From assembly GCA_013407085.1 (NCBI GenBank), contig JACCGJ010001863.1:1-64000 (forward strand): a stretch of 64,000 nucleotides of DNA, read 5' to 3'. Source of the stretch: Atriophallophorus winterbourni (Eukaryota; Platyhelminthes; Trematoda; Plagiorchiida; Microphallidae). The notes below the pieces were generated by a model. That model had not been told where the DNA came from. It did no database searches and was given only the letters and a program-made list of their open reading frames with translations. Both the position numbers and the translations under genes were made by a program. This document shows, piece by piece, positions 27,701 through 42,700 of this stretch (positions within the stretch are counted from its first letter, which is position 1; each line of letters starts with the position of its first letter).

Positions 27701-30700
27701 ATGACTGGGATATTTTATTAATAGTTCGGGGCAAAGTTACTATTAGCTCTCTTGTAGTCGTCAAATTTAGATTTGAATATAGCTAAACTGTTTGAGATAA
27801 CCAAATTGGCAGACAGGGAATTCCAAACATAACAGACGCACCAAATAAAAATACCTGCGGCAGTTCCGTTTGGAATGTGCTATTTCCAGCCTCGCATATG
27901 ACTTCGGTATACTTTCGATCAACGACGAAATACTCAAATAAATGTCGGGGGATTAGAATGAACATTGCTGATTACCCCCATCTGGGATCCTTGAGCATAG
28001 CTGTTAATCTTTGTGCGCACAAACACTTTCAAACGAATTGCGCACAAAATCAGAGTGATTCCTAGTCCCGAGCTGAAGATGGTTATATACGACCAAAACA
28101 TTTTGTTGTTCGCAGTCAGAAACCGGTTGAAAAGTGTAAATACGGGAAAATCAAGCACATAATGACATCCTTCAAAAGTACATGACCCTATCGGGCACTT
28201 CCGTTTTTAGATAACGTTTCGCCTGTGACACAGAAGCTTCAACAGACGAAGAGTGAGATCACCAGAAGAAGGAACGCGACTTAATAGTACTTTTCCCACT
28301 ACCTGTAATTTGGTTTTGGCATTAAACGGCTTATAGTAATCCCAGGGGTACTAAGCCCTATATACGACGGCCTGATATAATGGTCTAATTACACAGCACA
28401 GCTTGTTTGAATGCGATCAAGGCCAGTTGACACCGCGGCTTACCTGTGTATAACAAACGTGACTAAGGTCACATCATTTTAAAAATCTAACATTAAGTAT
28501 ATATATATGACAATCAATGACTGCCCGTTACCTCACCGCGATAAATATTGTTGACCACTTGACAGCATGCCAACTAGCCCCGGTGATGCCAACTATCTTC
28601 ACACCCACGTGTTTCAGAAAAGGTTAGATGCTACGCGGCAGTTCATCTACACGTTTACAAGCTCAACACGGTGGCTGAAGCTGAGACCCTGATTAATGAC
28701 TTATTATCTCTTATTCCGTGGATGTTTCTGTATGCGATTCATGCACACTTCAATCACAGTAATAAGTTTTCTGACTGTGCTGTCCAAAGCAATCTTAACA
28801 CTTGACCCAGTAAACACAATAAATATGGTTATGCGGAGGCACCTTAATTTTCGGAGCATCAAGACACCCGTGAAAGATACTAGTTATCGCTTCAGAAACC
28901 CGTTAGTACAAGGTCTACAAACCGTACCACACCATTTTTAGATGACTGAACTTGTCTGAATTTTCTATTGTCCCAGAACGATTTCGTAAAACAAACTGTA
29001 ATCACCGAATGTGCACGAAACAAAGAGTTTTCATTAATTTAATAAGCATTTTCGGAGAACATTTTTCAAATTGGCAAAGATGAGTGTCAGAACTCAGCAT
29101 CGATCATGCCTCAGCACGAAGAACTAGGGCATACGACCTCAGCTTAGTAAGCTAACGAAAAATAGTGTTCCAAAAAATTGCTTCACCTTAAATGTTCGGT
29201 GTTCAAACGATTTTCCATCAAGTCCGCTTAAATGGCCTGAATGAACTAAGTGTACGAGTGTAAGCGCTGGATAATTGAGTCACAAAAGGTACGTGAGTAA
29301 TCGAATATTGAACCAATCCATTCAACATCGAGGCGGAGATGGCAAGATCATCTTCCATGAGCAACGAATGTCCCGAGCACTTCATTAAGCAATCATTGTC
29401 AGATCAACACTTACGTGATGGTGAGTGAGAACTGCTGCGCATTGGTTTTTGTAGCCTGGCCCGACCAGGTTTGATCGCATCATCATCATCACTGAGTTGT
29501 GAACGTTTGATTGGGGACACTCGACACCGGCCTTCGCGTCCCCAAGAAAGAATCCCTTTGGTGCTGGTCTCCACCGTGTTCACTATGACCTTGAGCGCAG
29601 CTTGAATATCATTCGGCCGCGGCCATATGTCCAGACTATGACCGATAACCCGAACGTAACATCGAACGAGCGGGAAAGGTTGAGCGGTACCTGTAGAAAA
29701 GTTACTCTTCTCATACATCAGGACATCAGCATCACTAGATGGCATTAAACATTTTGTATTGTCTGAGTTCTCAACCAGTATGATAATTTTTTCAAACGAA
29801 ATGCTCACCACACTTTACCGCTTTTCCCACCGGCACATCTTTCAATGCGAACGCAGCATCTCTCGTGGCCATGATGTTCCACAATTTATCCAAAGCTGCC
29901 CGTACCGCCTGACAAACTGCATCCGTGGTTCTCTGTCCCAAATTCAGCATCACCTCCTCAGCGGCTCCTGCTATCTGGATGGCTATTTTGGTTGTTTGTG
30001 AGTGCGCGATCGGAGTTCGGAGCGAGGGCACACCAGCTTGGGCCTCTGGTGCGGAAGGCCATTCACTTTTCGCGATTTCATGGCCACCATCGCTGGTGGG
30101 CGCGGAAGGCTTAGAATCTTCCATGGGCGATTCTTCGACACCCATTTTTAAGTTCTCTGGAATCGCAGGTTGCACCACGGTTTTTCGGGCGACTGAAAGT
30201 TTGTAGACACAAATGTGATGTACAGAAATGAAGCAGCAGTAACAATTTTTCATTAAACGGCGTAGATAAAATTGCAAACACTATTTTTATGTTTTTGGTT
30301 GAACTAGAATCTAACCTTTCTCGCCGGGGACTTTAGAATCCATCAGCGTGCGTTTGATTCGCATTTCATCTTCTAGCAAATCACCCAGGTTGTTCTTCTC
30401 CACAAATGCATCAAAATCTGCCAGCAAGCCATTGATGTATTCGATCGCGGCACACAGAGCACTTAGACTCAACGCATCGATCTCCTGGGCAGCCTTCTTG
30501 GTTTGCATTTTCGTTTGACACACCAACTCCATCATCTCAAGCGGTGACCGTGGATCGTCCGGAAGACAAAGCATCTGGCATTCTGTGATGCGTTTCCACA
30601 CTCCTCGAATTCGATGTTCCAATATTTGTTCGGCTTGATCTAGGATCCGTTCGAATCGGTACAGTTCTTTGAAAACTCTCTACAGGGTGGAACATATAGG

Positions 30701-33700
30701 GTTAGTTAGTTAACAAGTGGATGAGGCTGCTGCAGCGGGTTAATCAAATACTTACCTCTGTGTAGGGTTTTAAACTGACGCTTGTCCAGTTATGCAATGT
30801 GATCCCAGGCTGTAGCGCCATGTTGATTTTTTGAACGCTTGGAATTACCAACATCTCAATGGAAGCAGGGACGGATTTCATGATTCGAGCGTATTCGTTG
30901 CACATCAACTGATAGAATGAAATACACAATGAGCCAGTTTAATCACAACGAAACTAAAAATTGCGCGACGACGTTCGTACAACGAACCACGATGTTCAAA
31001 CACAGAATCACATAGTGATTCATGGTCAAGCACTCAAAGCGCCCATGGATGATCAAAGTAACGCGTGGCTCACATCCCCCGCACTTACACACCACTACCA
31101 GTTTCTGGCTGCTTGCCGTCATTAGGTGGAGACAGTAAGATTAGGTTTAATGAGCCTTGAAACATAGGGTTTATGTTTATCTTTTTTGTGGTAAAATGAT
31201 GGTCCCAAATGCACAATTGACCATACTCGAGCAGGTGTTCAATCATGCTAAATCCCAAACTCAAAAACACCAAACGTTTGACGCATTTGTTCGAAAATCT
31301 ACAAATTTATGTAATTATGTACGTACCGTCATCGAGTTGATGCATCAATGCATCTAGTGTGTTTGTAAGTATGTAAATAAACTTCCTGTCCTTAATACTT
31401 TCTGATTGGTTTCCACTTTTCACCCTTGAGGCGAAGTGTAATGTTTCACGGTGGACAGTCAATCGTGCTATGCGAGCGGCAAGTGAGTGCGACTCACTCC
31501 ACATCGCAGCATATCGATTGGTTGCTGTGAGCTCTTACCGGAATGGAGAGATTTAGTGACCTTATGTGACCATGTGGCGTTACAATGTATCGAGCTACAC
31601 GAGTTCACCTCACCCAATGGATTCGTTAATATGCCCAGCTGTTTTGTGGAAACCTGACAGGCATCACTGCAAGTGTATCGTTTACTTTTCTCATTTGAAA
31701 ACCTTCTAAGCCACTCTTGCCTCTGTAAAACCAATGGGCGAATGTTATTTCTGCGTCATTAAACATGTGGCATAGTAACTTTTCAAGTGTTTATTAACCG
31801 CAAGGTTGAAATGTACTGGCGAAATTTAGATTAGGTGGTTTACAATGGCAAGCGGCTGTCGATAAAATTCAAACAGTTCTACTGGGATTTTGAATTATTT
31901 CACCTGGGAGACTTTAACACACGGAATCGTTTTCGTAATTGGCTACGGTCTTCGGCACAGTCAGAGACTGCACGTGGGCTAAGATACTGCCAGGTTGCCC
32001 AGGCCTAGACAGATATGAGGACGAAAAAAGAACAGGAAATGGTAGTGAGACTCCAGCGTGTTTCAGCATGCAGCTCACTACCTCTGATCAATCAATTTAG
32101 CACGGTGTTAGCCGCACAGCACGAAGTACTGCACGATTGCACATTCGTATGTCATATCCTTTAGTGAAATTTCATTTTACTCAACGCGTTGTCAAGACCA
32201 GTTGAAACTTTCCGTTATTTATCAACACGTTATTCAGATCAACCATCCATACCTTTAGATACTCATAGTTTTCCTTCAAACTGGTTGATTTCAACCAGAA
32301 TTCCTCTGCAGCCTTCGGTATCGGGCATTGTAGCTTGTCCAGACATACGATCTCCCGCAATAACCCGATAACCTCGGGATCCATGTTCACGTATGGACGT
32401 CCAAACGGTGGTGGTTCGCTTGAAAACACAATGACAGAGGACGCCATACCGGACATTTTTCTCAGTAGCTACAAGTAGAATATTGAGAACGATGGTTAGT
32501 AATCACGCGGCTACATTGAAAGATTGGGGTTTGCGAAAACAGGTACCATCCTATTCATGATGGGCCCTCCCGTATTATCGCCAATTTAACAGAGAAAGTT
32601 TTCAGCAGTATTTCTCATTCATATGCTTATAAGTAGTAACTTACAAGCAGTTGGTCAACCCCATCACACTTCATCATCTATGGAGCACCAGAAACAACGG
32701 AGTTAATTAAAACCTTTCAGATAATGTGGTATCGACCAGCATCCTCACATTTCGAGTTCTCTTACAACTTTGGTTTCCATATTATTGAAAGCACTGACAA
32801 GGAGAAGGACTTGGGTGTGTGGGTGAGCAGCACATAACGTCACAGCTGTCTATGAATAGACGTCAACAGTACTGCTTCTGCTAAAACGCGTGTTCCGGAG
32901 TTTCGCGAAGCAAACTGTTCATTGAATAATTATTACGTACTTGAGGCCAACCATGGAGTATGCGGTTCAGGCTTGGTCACCCTGGCTACAGAAGGACATC
33001 AGCCTCTTGTGGAGAATATATCATTGGACCACCATGCTCGTACGCTGTTTGAAGCACAAACAATACGAAGATCGTATTGCAAGCCTCAATCTCTTCAACT
33101 CTCGTTACCGCCGTCTTAGAGGGGATTTGATTCTTATGTTCAATATATTGCATACCCCCAACAGTCTCCTGAATAAACTATTCAGACGACTACCACCACG
33201 AACCAGCCGGAGTCATGACTACACAGTACGTATTCCAGACTCGAGGCTGAACTGTCGAAGGTATTTTTATTCTGTACGTGTGTTTTACTTGGAACTCCCT
33301 ACCCTGTAATGTTGCACATTCACGCATCTTGAATATATTCAAATCGAACTTGGACAAATTCATGTCGACCAATCTAAACATTGAACCTATATATTCTACA
33401 CCATAAAAGCTTTGAACTCATGCATCGAAGTAAACTATACATCATGACCCCATTGATTTACATGTGCCCTCAAACCGATTGAAAACAGTTTCTGCATTAT
33501 GGATTTTTACCTGATTCCTGAACTGCTCTGTAAGCAAGCAAATCCCGTTTTTACTACTCTTAATTCCCATATTATTCTGTGGTTTTTGTAAAGCTCTATG
33601 CTTTTTAGAGCATTAAATTGAATTAACCTAATTTTATCACTTAGCGATGCACTGAACTAACGTTATAAAGCCATACTTATCAAAATCAATGAAAACGTTC

Positions 33701-36700
33701 AGAATATTTTAATTGAAATGCATGTCATGTTAGGTGCTATAAACGACCTGACCACAAGGTGACAAACGGCAACCCTTTGGTTTTCAAATGACATGGGCTG
33801 CCTGCATACGACAACGCACTTTTAGGTTCCTACACTTATGAATTAAAGAAGGCGCTCTTACGCATTAATTTACTCGACTCGCTGAACCACTTGGTCATGC
33901 CAATCTGTCATACTCAGTGGCTACGCAAACATATATTTACCAACATTTTCACCGCAAGCACAATGCCAGAATTGATATTTGAAACAAGGTAGTTCACCCC
34001 GTAACACATAGCAAGGAACGAAAAACTATCGTTCAATTAGTTTTATGGATTTGCATGGGAACGCCCCTACAAGGATGATTCAGCATCACGTCAGTTAACT
34101 GACGGAATTCTCACGACACACACGTTAGCTGAATGTTCCGTGTTCAGGTAGTGCCTTGGTCAAAGACGACACGCTTGAAAAGCTGTCAGAACAACAAATG
34201 TGAAGTGGTAGACAAATCACAATGAATTCAAAGAATTTAAAATATGTTGATTCGCATAATAGCTAACAGCTGCCAAGTTTTAGGCGGTATTTAGAGGGTG
34301 GGGGATGATGCTAACTTCGGCTAGATTCCGTTGATCTTTGAGACTTTTAGATAACAAAAAAGCATGACAAAATAAAAGGTACTTTATAGCCTTTAGTGCG
34401 CTAAACGCAAAATTTAACCATTGGAAGAAACAGGTATCGTCCCCTCTCGATTAAAATTTATATGATAGAAAACTGTGGTTCTATTAATCTTTTTACATCA
34501 ATAATGTATCAATCATGCTTCAGCAAATAAAAGAACCTCACCATTTTGCTCCAAGTCTGATAGACCGTGATTTCGTATCCAACCAATGAGCCAGTTGTTT
34601 CGTTGTACAACTGCACGAGCTCTTGTCCCTCTTCTGTCAGCAGAATCTTCGGAGCGCGTTTCCCGATCGTATTCATTGGTTCTTCCAAGCGTCGATAAAG
34701 CGAACGGGCCCAGGCAATACGACCTTCAAGGAGAAAGCGCTATATTTAAGCATTCGTTTCGAGTTTAATAAAAAGTTGTAACATCAGTTGTTTGGACATA
34801 AACCTCAACAATTATTGCAAACATTCATGCTGTCGAAACTAGAGTAGACTTTCTCCAAGCGAATGTTCAATCTGAAGAGGTTCAGGTTGAGGCAAACTTT
34901 TTGTCCCTATAAAGAACTGGTCGGAAATCGCAACCACGATGTGTAGTAGGGATGTTATTTGTTAAGCGGAACTTTTGTTTCGATTGATTGAATGATTTTA
35001 AAGTATTGAGGCTGGGCTTCCTGCCAACTGCTCATTACAACAATTGCCGTTTACCAGCCTTGCGATCAGTATCCGATATAATTTATGTACAATACTATCA
35101 ACCATATTGTTACAAGTTATTCCTTATTTGAGGCAACGATATTTTTTCAACATAAGTAACATGCATATACACGAGTATTTAATTATTTGATTCAAGCTGA
35201 GTGCATTGGATATCGTAAGTCGAATTTTTCTAAGATGTTTTAATTAATTGTGAACAATTGTCGTCTAAGATCGTAAGGTTGGAGATGCGTTATAATGCGT
35301 AGAAATTATTTAGGTCTATTGTTCACGACCGCCTCAAAATACTGATGAATTTTATTTCTTATCTAATTTGCCGAATTGAAAATGCTATGAGGCATTTAAC
35401 CGTAACATGACGCAATTATCATGAACCTTTGCTTCACTATTAACGATGTCATGATTGACAAATCAGCAATTTTAGAACACGTAATGAACGCTCGAAAGTG
35501 TGTCAAGCACAATGAACATTTTCCCAGCGATATTTAAATACATAATTTTTCGGAAGAAGTGAGTAGATAGTGCTCAAGAGTCAATTTAACCGAGTCTATT
35601 TTTCTTACAATTTAAGAGAGTAATCGGATTTGTCAACCTCAATAATATTGTGCAGAATTATTTTTATTGGCATGTTTCCCATTTGCTATTACAACATTGA
35701 TGGGTTTCCCTAAATCATACTGTACCTAATTGATTGTCCAATTAAATCTGTCGGCAGTACTGCTGGCCCCCACCAACCAATCAGAAACGGTCTCGTTACT
35801 TTTATCGATTAGTCAGAATTCAAATTCACGCGGGTGACGAACGTGCGACAGCGTCCTGATGAGTCATCTTGCGCGCTGAAACTTTTGATCAGCGGCAGCG
35901 TTGCAACGCTGTCCCACTTTCGCTAATTGTAGCAGGTAAACGACAAAGTTACTTTCGTTTGTATTGAAAGGAATGAAGATTGTGTTTTTTCTGCAATTTG
36001 GTCTGAATAAGTCTCTAGATGGAACTTTCCGAATGAAAATAGTTTATCGAGTGGCTGCTGTCCTGAATCATTAAATTAAGGGGCAATCAAATTCGGTACT
36101 ATTGTAAAACATTCAAAGCTAAATATATCCGGTTCTCGTCAAATCATCGCTGTGAGACCCAGCAACAAACGGCCAACTAAAGCCACACATCTAAATGATA
36201 AAACAAAATGCTCATTTGCATGCATCTCCAACACCCCCGACGACCGGATTCGTGCTGTTTGCACTCATCAGGTAGGGACAGTAGGATCAGGATTCGCATG
36301 CGCTTGATAAAAGAAAGTGTTTTGCTTTTCAACTTCGTTTGACAGCTTTGAACATGTCCACTGAGTGTACTAACATGCGAATAGGTATGTTCTGAATGAC
36401 GGTTGGCGGTTTATTTGAAAGAGGAAAAAAGGTTGGGACTCCTTTTGTTCAGGTATTTAGATATTTAACTTTTCTATACAACTTAACCGATGTTGGCAGT
36501 GATTTGGAAAAAAATCTGTTGAGGTACGCTTGTTGACATTTCACCGTAAATAAATTCACCTAGTTACGTCATAGAAAGCATCACAGCTTAACTGCCACAA
36601 AAATAGATATTAAAATGCTATGTCCGATTGTAAATACGATATCGAAGCGCATCACAAAGGGGAGAGTTTTAGGAATTACGAAAGAGTTCTTATTAGATAT

Positions 36701-39700
36701 AACTTTGAGTGTTGTTCAATATTCGAGTTTCATGACAGGAAAATAAAAAAACAGAAATGGTTTGAATGCAATCATCGTATTTTGTACATAAACGTAATGG
36801 CCTTGTATAACAGTTGGTTTTTGACATTGTTTGCCTCATTCGAATTAATACTTGTAAAATACTCTTTTTGGGAGTTAATACATTAGTAAACTCTTGGACT
36901 TTGTCTTCTTCTTCTTCTTCCGTGATTGCGAAGTTTGTGTGCGTTACTTCGTGCGGAAATTGTGATTCGCGAATCCTTCAACATCTTTAGCGCATTCTGC
37001 ACCCGGGATTCCATCTCTTGTATTTTCCTGTGTGTATTTATCTCGCTATCTTTGGACTTTACCGGATCTTTCGTTGGACTATTGATCTTTTGATCTTTTA
37101 GTGAGTTCGTTGCATTTTTGTTGTATTTTGTGTGGTGCAGACTTTTTAAATCATCTACATAATTGGTGAACCTGACAACCGGAATTTTCCATTTACGATA
37201 GATTTGTATTTGGTCATTTTGTATCACCATTTCTTGGCAAACTCATTTTGTTCCATGAACACTTTTCCCCACATAAAGCAACGCACACAATGTTAAGCAA
37301 TTACCACATTTTCCTGTTTTAACGGGATCCTGATCTGATATTTCCTTTGTCGTTGACAAGTGATGACCATAATTCGCCTGTAGGAGCTTTTTACAACACT
37401 GTAAAAAACTGTTCGTCCACTGGCATTCCTTTCGCACAAGCTTAACCCGGCACAAACCTGATACAACACTTTTGCCCGTTTAACCATAAGCCTGGACATC
37501 ATTACCGGACAGTGTACAATAAAGCCTCTCGTATCTTGAGTCTTCAAAAAAGGATATTCAGAATTTTCATGCCCGAAACTTTAGCCCGGTTAATTAACAC
37601 GTATATACGTCCTGTTATGGAATATCCCATCCAAGCCTGGGCACCATGGATGAGGAAGGATATCGAACTACTTGACAGGATTTATAATCGAACGACAAAG
37701 TTGGTCTCCCGTTACAGAAATTTGCCTTTCAAAGATCGAATGTTAAAACTAAATCTACACGATTTTACCCAACGACGGATACGGAGTGACCTCCTGTTGG
37801 CATTCAAAATCGTGCATATTGAAAAACATCACCTTAAACACTTGCTAAATCTCAATGGGCTTACTTGAACACGAAAACATTCAAAGGTTTTAAGCATTCC
37901 TCATTCTCGATTGGATATTCGTCGTAATTTTTTCTCGGTAAGAATTTGTTTCACTTGGAACTATTTACCTGAAGAAATCACACGCTCGGAATCTATTGCG
38001 GTTTTCGTTTCTAAACGGAATGAGTATATCACGAACCATGTGGTATGTGACTAGCCCTATTCATTTTTGAGAGATTTTTATATTTTTATTCTTCGTCATC
38101 CTATGGTCATTTTTAAGCTTACTGCTTTTTCTACCATAAAACATTTTGAGTTCTAAGTTCTGATGTACTTAGACATACGGCATTTTCTACTACAACCTGT
38201 TAATAGGCAGAGCACCATAGACGTTAAAAGGTTGATGGACAGGCGCGGATATTATCAAATGATACACACTGAATGAAGAAAAGGAAGAAAATTTAAATAC
38301 TTTTTGAGATCCATGAGAGCCAATAGCTTTGCATTTATACATCACATTTCAATAAAGCATGGGTTTTGAAATTCACACTGACAATATGAGGGTACTATGG
38401 TTCAGCGCCATGAAGTAGACACATATAACTATAGAACGAATCACTTTGTTTACATGTATTACAGATTCCGCGTCACTCATTATGAAAAATCTTTGACATT
38501 CAGCTTCAAGACGCTACCACTCTGAGTTGTTGTTATTAGCCTCCTTCGGTCATGGATGTACATCACAATCGCATGATTTTTTTCATGTTCTACAGCTTTT
38601 CGAATGACTAAACAGTCCGATTCGGGAAGAACAATCTCTCCTGCGGCGCTTGCAACGATAGGCAGAACTCGGTTGTAGGGCGTCAGTTGCACGCCGGCGC
38701 GTTCAAACCACTTACCCAAACGGAGAGATGAATTAGCACTGATTGAAACACCTTAGTGAGTTTGGTAAGAAACGATGGTTCATCAAGGTTGTTCGCCAAC
38801 GTATCATGAGTCTCACCGGTTTGCTACCTGACAGTTTGAATGTTAAAGTCTTTAACCTGACGTATCAAATCTCACTCCGCTACTAAGATAGATTAGCTAT
38901 CGAACCAATCGACGAGCTCACTTGCCCTATCGAATTGGCCAAGTTCAGTCCACGTAAATCAATGCAGACAAGTTCTTCACGTGATAGCCACCGCACAGCT
39001 GTGACCTTGTCAAGCTTAATCAGCTGCTAAGTTAACTAGCAAGTGCGGTCGTTGGAACCAGTTCATAGCCGGTAAGGTAGCGATCTGGGAAGTGTTTCAA
39101 CTTGGTTGCGAAAGCCTAAATACTCATTTATTTACGGTTGATATAGGCACTGGTTACTCGGCATTAAGTACCGAAACTTTTTTTACAATAAGCACATAAT
39201 AGAATATTCGTTCAGGTAATTTTGGGAAGATGCTAAATTCATCAGTGGCAGACCAGCGCAACTTTCCTATATGATTCACATTGTAATTTCTCCTCAAATA
39301 ATGCTGCGCTTTCTTCCCTCTCTCTCCAACTGGTTTAGACAACTTTCATGTAGGTATGGTGTGGAATAATGCTTAACGCACGAGAATATTCCGGAAATAG
39401 ATTACGAAATGAAAGAATTCTTTACGAAGCACAACTAGTGGATTTAAAAGTGATCGAAATGTTACAGTTAATGCAAAACTGATCCCCTCTTTCTTAGTGC
39501 AAACAAATAATTATTATTAATGATGAAACCGACACCCGCACGGCAATGTCTTAGCAGATTCAATTACCAAGCTGCAATACCCATTAACGCACTCTTCAGC
39601 GAAATTTAATTTTGTAATTTTAGTGCGTAATTCACTGCGGGAAGACATTAACTAAAGTTCACGCTAATGTTTACCCAATCTGATAAGAAAATAGTAAATT

Positions 39701-42700
39701 TGGCTAAAGTTTGTTTGTCAATACTCCGAGCTGGTTTGTGTTCTACCAGAGTCCGTAATCCATAGCCTAATCTTGATTCGTGCGATATGATACTCAGGAA
39801 CGAGCTACATTCGTCTCGATACTCGGGTTTGATCTTTTATTAATACGTGAGTCAGCTGCGTCTACGATTTTACTATCTTAAGTTGGAAATTGTGGTACAA
39901 CATTTTTCTAAAAAAATATGTGACAAACAGATTCAGTCTGCTAAACATCAAGCCTACTTTACTTAAAGTCAAAGACGATGAAGCTAAATCCTACCTGCAA
40001 ATGGCGGCATATTCCGATCTAACGGCGGATCAGCCAAACCAGCCTTGAACAATTTTCCAATTGACAAAAGTTCGTTTTTCAACGCCTGGCAGATGATCTT
40101 ATAACGTTCTTTGTGATCCAATTCCGGGATTTGCAGCTTTTCCAAACGTTCTTGCAGTTTGATTTGCGCAATAACGCCATGCGGTTTTTGGAAGTAGGCT
40201 CCAATGATTGCAAGCAAATTGGTCTGAATGGAAATCGAAAGTGCTCATAGAAATCACTTTTGATTGATATCAAGCAAGTACCAGCTACTATACAAACGGC
40301 TCAAAGGCGTGAATAATGTTCAGAGTGAAGGGATCATATGAACGCTGAGTTGTGGTAAAGTAGACGTCGTTTCCTTTCACTTGCAGCATTGCAACTCTCT
40401 TTACTCGAGCAGATGATCATACCAGGCATATGTACCACAGTCTTGCGAAAGTTACGGTCTATATAAAATCGATCAATATCGAAACTTGGGTCTTGAATGT
40501 ATGTATGAAAGCACAAGCCTGATCCAAGCAAAGTGCCGCACAATCAGAGACTGCACGTGGGCTAAGATACTGCCAGGTTGCCCAAGCCTAGACATATATG
40601 AAAAATGAACAGGAAATGATAGCGAGACTCCAGCCTGTTTCAGCATGCAGCTCGCTACCTCTGGCCAATCAATTTATCACGGTGTTATCCGCACAGCACA
40701 TAAATGCTGCACGATTGCACATCCGTGTGAAAACCTGCGGTAGTGAGACACCAGATGAAATGAATTTTATTACAGTTGATATTAATGTTGCAATAACTAA
40801 TGATGTTTCATTTTCATTAATGTAAATTTATAACTTAAATTCGCACGAATAAACATTCTATTTCTGATTCGTCTTCGTCCTTTTCGAGAGATATTAATTT
40901 TACCAGGTGAAAACATTGCAAGATACAAAACCGTTTAATTCCACAGTCGGGTATTCACACCCACCATGAAACACAAACTTCGAAGCATCCCAGCTTCGAG
41001 TTCACTTTAAATGGTTGAAACATTCAGTTTGCTTCACCGACCTTCCACCAATACTTTAATGTTATTTGCAACCATAAATGTGTGCCACCAAGTTTTATTT
41101 CCTTCAGAAAATACTCAAAATTTCGTGTCCATCATTGATGTTGCGTGATTAAAACTTACATGAAGTTCGGCAATGCGTGTTTTGAAGTCTTCGTAGTCTG
41201 TTTCGAATTGCTGATTGCGTTGGTCCAGATAGTCGTAGCGTTTCGAGGTGATGATGGAGTGAAGTCGGTCCAGTTTTGTAATCAAGGGTTCTTTGCCTTG
41301 GATGAAAATTGGGTTCGCAAGCTCAAAGTTTTGTTAATGAGGTATTTAACAAAGTATTCAACTTAGTAATCATATAATCCGTGGTCACACAAACCCAACG
41401 AAAGATAGCTACATCATTGCACGAATCATCAACATCATCCCAATAGACGATCATTTATAAAAAAAACATTGCACGTAATTCACAAGCAACTAGCAGAAGA
41501 TTCCGTCGTCGAACTGCTTGGTAATGTTTCCGATCCGCAGAACACCTAACAAGTTAACACCTGGACAAGTTACGCTTGTAACTAGAGGTTTTCGACCACT
41601 GGTGTTCCCGACGCATCCTGAATGTTCGATGGGAAGAGCGAGTAACGAATGACGAGGTTCGCCACCGTTGTTTTGATATCCCTCACCTGAGTTCGATATT
41701 GCGACAACACCAACTGAGATGGTTTGGCCACATCCTGAGACGCTCGGACGCTGCACTAACCAGGGTGACACTATCACCGACACCCTGCGCAGAATAGCGT
41801 TGTCGTAGCTCGCCACCGTGGGATCGGATGTAGAGCTGCTTGGTCTACGATCGGCTTACGGATGGCGCACGTGGGACCGGACCTGGCTTAAAATCTGCGC
41901 GGATCTCGCTTCTAACCACCGAGCTTGGGTGGCTGCCATCCGTGACGTCAACGAAGCCAACTCATCCTCCAGGAGGAGATAGTCGCACAAAAGTAAATGT
42001 AAAGTAAGTAAGCCACTGTTAGTTAGGGTTGACACGACCAACCTGTTCAATCACATGTGCCGAAGCACGTGTAGATGACGTTACACCATTAGGCATGCAT
42101 GTTTGAACCGGATGCTATGGGATACACCATAGCGTTACGCGTAATTGCTTAATTCCATCAGCCGTTACAGAAGACTCAAAACCATCTTGAGCCGCTCAAA
42201 GCTCAAACATCACTCACGTCTGCTAGATCCCTCAAATTATCTACTTTCCTGTCTTCAATTCTACGCGTTTTTATGGAATCCAGAACTTAAAATGGCCGAT
42301 GACATAATGTTTGTAAAAAATTTCACCATCATAAACATATTTGCGTGAGTTCTTCTTCTTTGCCTTCTACTTTTAACATCACAGTAAGAAGCCGGAGAGC
42401 ACCTAAAATTCACCCGGAAATGAAGTAGAAATCCGAATCAAAGAAACCGCTTTGGAGTTTATTGCATTCTTGGCAATTAAACTGTATGAATTTTGATTAT
42501 ATACTTGAATCATCGAAGTTATAACGCGCATTTGGAACAAGCTACTCAAATTCTACTGACCGTTTTTCAATTAATCAGCTAATTTGTACACTTGGTTTTA
42601 CGCTTTGACACCTAACAATTGTTAAACAATCTACTCAGCTTATTCAAACAAAAGCAATATAAGGTTACATATATGGATTTCAAGCGGGTACCGACCAGCG

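Noticed and set aside
27783..27965. Minus-strand frame that could be a dynein tail exon ([19 protein letters not shown]...)
   Set aside because: The downstream nucleotide text is the conserved CR1 3' block seen at 33257, 49030 and 54849 in the other orientation, so it is retroelement debris.
29809..29818. GTAAAG at 29818 as the donor of exon 14
   Set aside because: It would leave phase 0, while the strong acceptor of exon 15 needs phase 1; the GTGAGC at 29808 fits.
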